From positions 53,393-117,392 of the forward strand of contig NZ_QZWF01000041.1 in NCBI RefSeq assembly GCF_004187715.1: a DNA stretch of 64,000 nucleotides, in the 5' to 3' direction. Below are positions 58,144-64,000 of this stretch, in pieces. Both the position numbers and the translations under genes were made by a program. How positions within the stretch are numbered: position 1 is the first letter of the stretch; each line of letters starts with the position of its first letter. This DNA comes from Streptomyces sp. F001. GTDB taxonomy: Bacteria > Actinomycetota > Actinomycetes > Streptomycetales > Streptomycetaceae. Under the pieces are notes generated by a model. That model saw only the letters and a list, made by a program, of their open reading frames with translations, was not told the DNA's origin and made no database searches.

Positions 58144-58839
58144 TCAGGTGCCCGGCTTGCGGCCGTACACGTAGACGTCGTCGCCCTTCTTCAGCAGCGA
58201 CCAGTACTTCTTGGCGGCGGTACTGGTCATGTTGACGCAGCCGTGCGAGCCGGGCGGGTTCCACATGCTGACGCCGGCGGAGTGGAAGGCCTGGCCGCCG
58301 TCGAAGAACTGGCTGTAGGGCATCGGCACGTTGTAGATGGTCGACACGTGGTCGATGTTGCGCCAGTAGATCTTCTTCAGGCCGGTGCGGGTCTCGTAGC
58401 CGTCGCGTCCGGTGCGCACCGGAACGGGGCCGTGGACGAGCTTCTTGCCGTCCTGGATCCAGCTGAGCTGGAGCGTGAGGTTCACGCAGGCGATGCGGCC
58501 CTTGTTCACGGGACACTTGCCGTCCTTGTTGGGCGTGTTCCCGACGGCCCGCTGCTTGAGCATCAGGTCCATCACGCCCCAGGTGACGGGGCCCGCGTAG
58601 CCGATGTTCGGCTTTATGCCGTGCTTGGTCTGGAAGGCCTGGATCGCCTTGCAGTCCCCGGCGGACTGCACACCGTCCACCGGCCGCCCGAGGAACTTCT
58701 CCACCTGCTTCTGATACGGACCTGTCTGCGTGGTGCAGCTCGCCGCCTGCGCCGTGCCGGCGCCCAGCGCGAGCGTGAGCGGCGCCACCAGCGCGGTGGC
58801 CCCCAGGACAACGGTTACCCGGCTGCGTATGTCCCCCAT
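58144..58839 (-). CDS. L,D-transpeptidase (YkuD) with peptidoglycan-binding domain
   Basis: A 231-residue secreted enzyme. Signal peptide residues 1-32 (LGATALVAPLTLALGAGTAQ then A), then a peptidoglycan-binding unit with C35 and C63 (CKAIQAFQTKHGIKPN), and the YkuD domain ending in FHSAGVSMWNPPGSHGCVNM where the S-H-G-C-V-N-M motif carries the catalytic Cys and His. It links peptidoglycan stems. ATG 58839. Transcribed alone; converges with the Gfo/Idh gene. Confidence 0.92.
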   Translation of the reverse strand: MGDIRSRVTVVLGATALVAPLTLALGAGTAQAASCTTQTGPYQKQVEKFLGRPVDGVQSAGDCKAIQAFQTKHGIKPNIGYAGPVTWGVMDLMLKQRAVGNTPNKDGKCPVNKGRIACVNLTLQLSWIQDGKKLVHGPVPVRTGRDGYETRTGLKKIYWRNIDHVSTIYNVPMPYSQFFDGGQAFHSAGVSMWNPPGSHGCVNMTSTAAKKYWSLLKKGDDVYVYGRKPGT

Positions 58840-58968
58840 GCCCGGCCTTGCCTTTCACCTGGAATGCGCGGATCTCGCGCAATCTCTGCCAGCTAGACCG
58901 ACATCGACGGGAATGGGTTGTAGGCACGCACCAACTGCGACCGAACGGTGATATTCGCCGCCGGCGCG

Positions 58969-59883
58969 TCACCGGTAGCCGGTGGTGTCCGCCGGTCTGC
59001 CCGCGTCCTGGACCTCGACGAGGTAGCGCCAGGCGTCGGGGCGGCTGCCGTCGAGGTCGGTGAAGCCGTACTCCTGGGCGAGGCCGCCGCTGGAGAGCGA
59101 GCGGCCGTTGAAGCGTGCCACGTCGGGGTCGGCGGCGAGGGCGGCGACGGCGCGGCCGACGTAGCGCGGGGTCTCCGAGATGGCGAAGTGAGGGACCCGG
59201 TCGAGGGCGTCGCGCCAGTTCTCCTCCCGCACGCCGAAGATTTCGAGCATCATCTCCGAGCGCAGCCAGCCCGGGGTCAGCGCGACGGCAGTGGCCCCGC
59301 GCGGAGCCAGTTCATGGCCGAGGGAAAGGGCCATGCGCAGGACGGACCACTTGGCCAGGTCGTAGAAGAAGGAGTTGCGGTAGTTCTCGCGGTTGTACTC
59401 CTGCGTGCCGTCGGTCATCTCGACCACCAGTCCGCCGGGGTTGCGCAGCAGCAGGGGCAGGGCGTGGTGGTTGGTGACCGCGTGCGTCTCGACCGCGAGG
59501 CGGAGCAGCCGTAGGCCGTTGTCGAGGTCGTGTTCCCAGACGGGGCTGTCCCAGGCGAAGAGCTTCTCGCCGCCCCAGATGTCGTTGACGAGGACGTCGA
59601 GGCGGCCCTGCTCGTCCGCGATGCGGTCCACCAGAGTGCGGACCTGCGCGGGGTCGAGGTGGTCGGTGGGTACGGCGATGCCCTGGCCGCCGGCCTCGGT
59701 GACCAGGTCTGCGGTGTCCTCGATGGTCTCGGGGCGGTCGTACTCGGAGCGCCGCTCGCGGGTGCTGCGGCCGGTGACGTAGACGGTGGCGCCGGCCGCG
59801 CCGAGCTCCACCGCGATTCCGCGGCCCGCACCGCGGGTCGCACCGGCGACCAGCGCGACCTTGCCCTTCAGAGGTCCCGACAT
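58969..59883 (-). CDS. Short-chain dehydrogenase/reductase
   Basis: A 304-residue SDR with the NAD(P) motif AGATRGAGRGIA at residues 13-24 and VNDIWGGEKLFAW where N-N-A-G would be. The catalytic Tyr/Lys are in YRNSFFYDLAKWS. The long C-terminus SSGGLAQEYGFTDLDGSRPD resembles DHRS1-like members. Substrate unknown. ATG 59883 has GAGGACGG upstream. Confidence 0.88.
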   Translation of the reverse strand: MSGPLKGKVALVAGATRGAGRGIAVELGAAGATVYVTGRSTRERRSEYDRPETIEDTADLVTEAGGQGIAVPTDHLDPAQVRTLVDRIADEQGRLDVLVNDIWGGEKLFAWDSPVWEHDLDNGLRLLRLAVETHAVTNHHALPLLLRNPGGLVVEMTDGTQEYNRENYRNSFFYDLAKWSVLRMALSLGHELAPRGATAVALTPGWLRSEMMLEIFGVREENWRDALDRVPHFAISETPRYVGRAVAALAADPDVARFNGRSLSSGGLAQEYGFTDLDGSRPDAWRYLVEVQDAGRPADTTGYR

Positions 59884-59958
59884 GTCCGTCCTCCCGTGCC
59901 CGTCCGGCTCTGTCGCCGACGAGCATGCCGCGAGATCCGGACGTCTTCTACCGCTTTT

Positions 59959-60588
59959 TCAGTGGCCTCGCGCGATCCACTCCTCCAGGTGCGGCGCCTC
60001 GGCTCCGATGGTGGTCGGGTCGCCGTGGCCGGTGAGGACCTTGGTCTCGGGCGGGAGGGTGAGGAGGCGGTCGCGGATGGAGTCGATGATGGTCGGGAAG
60101 TGGGAGTAGGAGCGGCCGGTCGCGCCCGGGCCGCCCTGGAAGAGGGTGTCGCCGGTGAAGACCGTGCCGAGCCCGGGGTCGTAGAGGCAGACCGCGCCGG
60201 GGGCGTGGCCGGGCGTGTGCATCACCGTCAGGTCGGCGCCGCCGGCTTCGATGATCTGGCCGTCGAGCAGCCAGGAGTCCGGGTCGCGGTCGGGGTGGGT
60301 CTGCTTCCACAGCGGCAGGTCGTCGTGGTGCAGCCAGACGACGGCTCCGGTGCGCTCGGCGAGGGCGGGGGCGGCGTCGATGTGGTCGTTGTGGGCGTGG
60401 GTGCACACGATGGCCGTCAGGCGGCGGTCGCCGACCGCCTCGGCGATGGCGTCGGCGTCGTGGGCGGCGTCGATGACGACGACCTCGTGGTCGTCCCCGA
60501 CGAGCCACACGTTGTTCTCGACGTCCCATGTGCCGCCGTCGAGCGTGAACTGGCCGGAGGTGACGAGTCGTTCGATGCGGGCGGTCAT
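59959..60588 (-). CDS. MBL-fold hydrolase partner of MscR
   Basis: A 209-residue metallo-beta-lactamase-fold protein with complete metal motifs: T-H-A-H-N-D-H near residue 63, HTPGHAPGAV near 123, F-T-G-D-T-L-F and T-G-H-G-D-P. Genes of this type directly follow mscR in many actinobacteria and probably hydrolyse the S-formyl mycothiol product. ATG 60588 overlaps the mscR stop (GTGATG), so translation is coupled; GTG 60591 is an alternative. Confidence 0.9.
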   Translation of the reverse strand: MTARIERLVTSGQFTLDGGTWDVENNVWLVGDDHEVVVIDAAHDADAIAEAVGDRRLTAIVCTHAHNDHIDAAPALAERTGAVVWLHHDDLPLWKQTHPDRDPDSWLLDGQIIEAGGADLTVMHTPGHAPGAVCLYDPGLGTVFTGDTLFQGGPGATGRSYSHFPTIIDSIRDRLLTLPPETKVLTGHGDPTTIGAEAPHLEEWIARGH

Positions 60589-61676
60589 CACAGCACCACC
60601 ACCGAGCGCAGCACGTCACCACGGTGCATCCGCTCGAACGCCTTCTCCACCTCGTCGAGTTGGATGGTCTCGGTCACGAACGCGGCCAGGTCCAGACGCC
60701 CCTGCAGATGCAGGTCGATCAGCATCGGGAAGTCGCGGGAGGGCAGGCAGTCGCCGTACCAGGAGGACTTGAGCGCTCCGCCGCGGCCGAAGACGTCCAG
60801 CAGCGGGAGTTCGAGCTTCATGTCGGGGGTGGGGACGCCGACCAGGACGACCGTGCCGGCCAGGTCGCGGGCGTAGAAGGCCTGTTTGTAGGTCTCCGGG
60901 CGGCCGACCGCCTCGATGACGACGTCGGCGCCGAAGCCGCCGGTCAGCTCGCGGATCGCCTCGACCGGGTCGGTCTGCGTCGAGTTGACGGTGTGGGTGG
61001 CGCCCATCGTGCGGGCGGTCTCCAGTTTGCGGTCGTCGATGTCGACCGCGATGATCTTCGCCGCGCCGGCCAGGTGGGACCCGGCAATGGCCGCGTCGCC
61101 GACGCCGCCGCCGCCGAAGACGGCTACCCTGTCGCCGCGGCCGACGTTCCCCGTGTTGATCGCGGCGCCGATGCCGGCCATGACGCCACAGCCCAGCAGT
61201 CCGGCGACGGCCGCGGAGACCGCGGGGTCGACCTTGGTGCACTGGCCGGCCGCGACCAGTGTCTTGTCGGCGAAGGCGCCGATGCCGAGGGCCGGGGAGA
61301 GCTCCTGACCGGTCGAGGCGAGGGTCATCTTCTGACCGGCGTTGTGGGTGTCGAAGCAGTACCAGGGCCGACCGCGCAGACAGGCCCGGCAACGGCCGCA
61401 CACGGCACGCCAGTTGAGGATCACGAAGTCCCCGGGCGCCACCTCGGTGACGCCGTCGCCGACCGTCTCGACGATCCCGGCGGCCTCGTGGCCGAGCAGG
61501 AAGGGGAACTCGTCGTTGATGCCGCCCTGCTTGTAGTGCAGGTCGGTGTGGCAGACCCCGCAGGCCTGGACCCGCACCACGGCCTCCCCCGGGCCGGGGT
61601 CGGGCACGACGATCGTCTCGACCCTGACCGGCTCGTCCTTCCCCGGTGCGATCACGCCACGTACTTCCTGCGCCAT
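60588..61676 (-). CDS. mscR: S-(hydroxymethyl)mycothiol dehydrogenase
   Basis: A 362-residue zinc alcohol dehydrogenase of the mycothiol-dependent formaldehyde dehydrogenase type (EC 1.1.1.306). Catalytic zinc ligands are in QACGVCHTDLH, GHEAAG and CGVMAG; structural zinc cysteines in C-G-R-C-R-A-C and W-Y-C. The NAD motif is FGGGGVGDAAIAG. It detoxifies formaldehyde with mycothiol, together with the overlapping MBL protein. ATG 61676 has AGAAGGGG upstream. Confidence 0.93.
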   Translation of the reverse strand: MAQEVRGVIAPGKDEPVRVETIVVPDPGPGEAVVRVQACGVCHTDLHYKQGGINDEFPFLLGHEAAGIVETVGDGVTEVAPGDFVILNWRAVCGRCRACLRGRPWYCFDTHNAGQKMTLASTGQELSPALGIGAFADKTLVAAGQCTKVDPAVSAAVAGLLGCGVMAGIGAAINTGNVGRGDRVAVFGGGGVGDAAIAGSHLAGAAKIIAVDIDDRKLETARTMGATHTVNSTQTDPVEAIRELTGGFGADVVIEAVGRPETYKQAFYARDLAGTVVLVGVPTPDMKLELPLLDVFGRGGALKSSWYGDCLPSRDFPMLIDLHLQGRLDLAAFVTETIQLDEVEKAFERMHRGDVLRSVVVL

Positions 61677-61752
61677 CGTGCTGACCCCTTCTGTCGGCGG
61701 GCGTCCGTCCCGGTGCCGACCTTACGCGCGACTGATCGGTAAGGGCGTGGTT

Positions 61753-61772
61753 TGCAGGCCCGCGGGCCTGCA
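61753..61772. promoter_or_regulatory. Perfect 20-bp palindrome between mscR and the sulfur gene
   Basis: TGCAGGCCCGCGGGCCTGCA is perfectly symmetrical with no loop. It is upstream of both divergent genes. It may be a repressor site for mscR or a cruciform-forming element; no known consensus applied. Confidence 0.5.
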
Positions 61773-61800
61773 GTCACGGCACTTCCGGCCACCCTCCAGA

Positions 61801-61814
61801 TACCCCCGGGGGTA
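61801..61814. promoter_or_regulatory. CsoR/CstR-type operator 1
   Basis: TACCCCCGGGGGTA is a perfect palindrome flanked by A/T, matching the ATACCCC-GGGGTAT pattern of CsoR-family copper or persulfide (CstR) repressors. It overlaps the expected -35 of the sulfur gene. Confidence 0.75.
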
Positions 61815-61834
61815 ATTCTGCTACGGTGACCATA

Positions 61835-61848
61835 TACCCCCCGGGGTA
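61835..61848. promoter_or_regulatory. CsoR/CstR-type operator 2
   Basis: TACCCCCCGGGGTA, one mismatch from perfect symmetry, centred 34 bases from operator 1. TACGGT (61822-61827) between them is a possible -10, so the pair brackets the transcription start. Confidence 0.72.
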
Positions 61849-61883
61849 ATGTGCCTGGGGTTTACGAGGAGAGGAGCACTGCC

Positions 61884-63557
61884 GTGTACTTCGTCGACAC
61901 CCTCGAAGTGCCGGGACTGGGCAACCGCGGCTATGTGGCGGGGGGTGCGCACAGCGCGGTCGTCGTCGATCCCCCGCGTGACGTCGATCGGGTGATCGCG
62001 GCCGCCGCCCGGCGGGGCGTGCGCATCACACACGTCGTCGAGACCCACGTCCACAACGACTACGTCACCGGCGGCCTGGAGCTGGCCCGGGTGACCGGCG
62101 CCTCGTATCTCGTGCCGGCCGGAGCCCGGGTCGCGTACGAGCGTGTGCCGGTCGCCGACGGGGACCGGGCGGAGATCGGGGCGGGGCTGGCGTTGCGTGC
62201 GCTGGCCACGCCGGGCCACACCCCGCACCACACGTCGTACGTCCTTCAGGACGACGGACGGGCGGTGGCCGTGTTCACCGGAGGCTCCCTGCTGATCGGC
62301 ACGGTCGGGCGCCCCGACCTGGTCGAGCCGCGGCTGACCGAACAACTGGCCCGCGCCCAGTACGACTCCGCGCACCGCCTGGCCGCGGAGCTCCCGGACA
62401 CGACCGAGGTGCTGCCCACACACGGCTTCGGCAGCTTCTGTTCCGCCGGGCAGAGCGACACGGGCGCGGAGACGGCGATCGGCCGGGAGCGCACCGCCAA
62501 CGAGGCGCTCGTCAAGGACGTCGACACCTTTGTCGCCGACCTGCTGGCCGGCCTGGACGACGTACCCGCGTACTACGCCCATATGGGTCCGGCCAACGCC
62601 GAGGGCCCGGCCCCCGTCGACCTCACCCCGCCCCGCCGCGCGGACGCCGAAGAAATCGCAGCCCGGCTGGCCGCCGGCGAATGGGTGGTGGACCTGCGCA
62701 ACCGGGTCGCGTTCGCCGAGGGGCATGTCGCCGGGGCGTTGAACTTCGAGGCCGACGGGCAGCTCGCCACCTATCTGGCCTGGCTGCTGCCCTGGGGCAG
62801 GCCGGTCACGCTGCTCGCCGAGTCGGCCGCCCAGTTGGCCGACGCCCAGCGCGAGCTCGTCCGGGTCGGCATCGACCGGCCCGCCGCGGCGGCGACCGGC
62901 TCGCCCGGCGACTGGGTGCCGGTGGGAGAGCGGCCCCGCGCGTTCCCGCGCGCCGCCTTCGCGGAGCTCGTCGACCAGGACGGTGTCGTAATCCTCGACG
63001 TGCGACGCGACTCCGAGCGCGCGGGCGGGCACATCCCGGGCTCGCTGCACATTCCACTGCACCAGCTACGGGACCGGCTCGCCGAGATTCCGGACGGCAC
63101 CGTGTGGGTGCACTGCGCCGGGGGGATGCGGGCGGCCATCGCGGCATCCCTCCTCGACGCGGCGGGGCGTGACGTCGTCGCCGTCGACGACCGCTTCGAC
63201 GCGGCGCGCGAGGCCGGGTTGATCCCGGACCGCCTCACTCCGGCCGAGGCCCGCGACCGAACGCGCGCGGGCGCCGTCCTCCTGGACGTGCGTGAACCGG
63301 CCGAGTGGGCCGCGGGGCACGCCCCCGGCGCCGTGCCCGCCCCGCTGTCCGGCCTCGCGGCCGGGGGTGAACTGCCGCAGCGCGCCCAGGGCCGGCCGGT
63401 CGTCGTGATCTGCCGCTCCGGGCGACGCTCCCGCGAGGCGGCGGACCTGCTCGCCGCGCGCGGCGTCCACGCGGCAGACGTCGCGGGCGGTATGCGGGCG
63501 TGGGCCGAAGCGGGTCTGCCGGTCGTGCGCGACGAGCAGCGCACCTCGCCCGCGTGA
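61884..63557 (+). CDS. MBL-fold protein with three rhodanese-like domains (persulfide/sulfur detoxification)
   Basis: A 557-residue protein. The N-terminal metallo-beta-lactamase part (residues 1-245) has E-T-H-V-H-N-D-Y (His55, His57, Asp59) and GHTPHH at 111-116; the usual Asp of F-T-G-D is Gly here (FTGGSLLIG). Three rhodanese domains follow: residues 252-345 without a catalytic Cys, 355-450 with Cys411 (WVHCAGGMRAA), and 455-555 with Cys510 (VICRSGRRSREAA). Such proteins oxidise or transfer persulfide sulfur, as CstB does. GTG 61884 has GAGGAG upstream. Two CsoR-type operators precede it; tauE follows. Confidence 0.9.
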   Translation: MYFVDTLEVPGLGNRGYVAGGAHSAVVVDPPRDVDRVIAAAARRGVRITHVVETHVHNDYVTGGLELARVTGASYLVPAGARVAYERVPVADGDRAEIGAGLALRALATPGHTPHHTSYVLQDDGRAVAVFTGGSLLIGTVGRPDLVEPRLTEQLARAQYDSAHRLAAELPDTTEVLPTHGFGSFCSAGQSDTGAETAIGRERTANEALVKDVDTFVADLLAGLDDVPAYYAHMGPANAEGPAPVDLTPPRRADAEEIAARLAAGEWVVDLRNRVAFAEGHVAGALNFEADGQLATYLAWLLPWGRPVTLLAESAAQLADAQRELVRVGIDRPAAAATGSPGDWVPVGERPRAFPRAAFAELVDQDGVVILDVRRDSERAGGHIPGSLHIPLHQLRDRLAEIPDGTVWVHCAGGMRAAIAASLLDAAGRDVVAVDDRFDAAREAGLIPDRLTPAEARDRTRAGAVLLDVREPAEWAAGHAPGAVPAPLSGLAAGGELPQRAQGRPVVVICRSGRRSREAADLLAARGVHAADVAGGMRAWAEAGLPVVRDEQRTSPA

Positions 63558-64000
63558 GCGCGTTCGTCCTCGCCCTCGTCGCCGGGGCTCTCACCGGTCT
63601 CGCCCTGGGCGCCCTCGGGGGTGGTGGGAGCGTGCTGGCGGTGCCCGCGCTGATCTACCTGCTCGGCCTCACCCCTGCCGCGGCGGCCACCGCGAGCCTG
63701 GTCGTCGTCACCGTCACGTCCGCCACCGCCCTGATCGGGCATGCCCGCGAGGGCACCGTGCGGGGGAAGCACGGCCTTCTGTTCGCCCTCGCGGGACTCG
63801 GGCCCGCGGCGGTCGGCGGCGCGGTCTCGGCGCGGCTCCCGGCCGGAGTGCTGACCGGCGCCTTCGCCGTGATCGCCGCAGTCGCCGCGCTGCGGATGCT
63901 GCGGCCGTCGGCCTCCGCGCCCACCGAGGTGCCGGCCCGCCCGGTTCGGGTCGCCGCGGCCGGGGCGGGGCTCGGCGCGGTCACCGGGGTGCTGGGGGTG
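63554..64000 (+). CDS. TauE/SafE-family sulfite exporter-like permease (partial)
   Basis: The first 149 codons of a TauE/SafE membrane protein. The N-terminal repeat has G-A-L-G-G-G-G-S-V-L-A-V-P-A-L-I near residue 22, the family hallmark, and at least four helices are visible before the window ends. GTG 63554 overlaps the preceding stop (GTGA). Its coupling to the rhodanese protein suggests export of sulfite or thiosulfate formed there. Confidence 0.9.
   Translation, partial: MSAFVLALVAGALTGLALGALGGGGSVLAVPALIYLLGLTPAAAATASLVVVTVTSATALIGHAREGTVRGKHGLLFALAGLGPAAVGGAVSARLPAGVLTGAFAVIAAVAALRMLRPSASAPTEVPARPVRVAAAGAGLGAVTGVLGV

Noticed and set aside
1..64000. tRNA, rRNA, CRISPR, transposase or attachment-site-like repeats
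   Set aside because: None recognised in reading; no clustered short repeats, no inverted terminal repeat flanking a transposase-like frame. A tRNA scan program would be decisive.

Overview
This 64 kb window is a GC-rich (about 70 percent or more) actinobacterial chromosome segment, almost certainly from a Streptomyces. Evidence includes many genes starting directly at a -10 box (leaderless starts), GTG/TTG starts, a DUF397-XRE regulator pair, a DUF574-type methyltransferase, DUF5133 and DUF5709 proteins, a streptogrisin-like protease, a mycothiol-dependent formaldehyde dehydrogenase, an F420/PPOX-type protein and a proteasome beta subunit. I saw no tRNA, rRNA, insertion sequence, phage or CRISPR array. 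The segment reads as ordinary chromosomal backbone mixed with accessory gene sets.

Layout. 1-4.6 kb: tripartite tricarboxylate transporter tctCBA, divergent from a CitA/DcuS-type sensor kinase and response regulator. 4.7-9.9 kb: hemerythrin-like protein, a repeat-bearing membrane protein, flavodoxin-like NADPH reductase, arginase-fold hydrolase and DJ-1/PfpI protein. 10-14.3 kb: TetR with a quinone-oxidoreductase gene sharing its operator, then LysR divergent from the ferredoxin/NADP reductase fprA behind an iron box. 14.4-20.6 kb: epimerase, two glycosyltransferases, methyltransferase, molybdopterin oxidoreductase fused to cytochrome b, and a large membrane glycosyltransferase-like protein. 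20.6-23.2 kb: an SDR, a coiled-coil unknown and a DUF1232 protein.

23.4-26.9 kb holds a compact graspetide (ATP-grasp RiPP) pair, precursor tgmA plus ligase tgmB, next to DUF5133 and an ABC half-exporter. 27-33.4 kb: HEAT-like protein, DUF397-XRE pair, DUF574 methyltransferase, aldo/keto reductase, Gfo/Idh oxidoreductase and an RsbU-like phosphatase. 33.5-38.7 kb: soluble transhydrogenase sthA, DUF5709, S51 peptidase, zinc ribbon protein, an isolated proteasome beta subunit and a YbhN-type flippase-like protein. 38.9-44.5 kb: HAD phosphatase, a frameshifted SnoaL-like gene, a P-loop kinase, a large toroid-like enzyme of unknown activity and a PMT-like glycosyltransferase.

44.6-52.3 kb is regulator-rich: RpiR, winged helix, STAS-ANTAR fusion, and TetR with a DUF35 protein sharing operator-like sites, then PPOX, a MalY/PatB lyase and a membrane-anchored streptogrisin-like protease. 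52.4-58.1 kb: ROK repressor divergent from a sugar ABC transporter (two permeases and a lipoprotein) plus a Gfo/Idh dehydrogenase, with no ATPase gene. 58.1-64 kb: an L,D-transpeptidase, an SDR, then formaldehyde (mscR plus MBL) and sulfur (MBL-triple rhodanese plus TauE) detoxification, the latter behind two CsoR/CstR-type operators.

Most promising leads: the tgmAB pair with its candidate ECF promoter; the lone proteasome beta gene; the long inverted repeat around the promoter of the XRE gene; a new-looking 33-residue repeat protein; and the paired operators that connect TetR genes to neighbours. All assignments are by eye from sequence and family knowledge; no database search was run.
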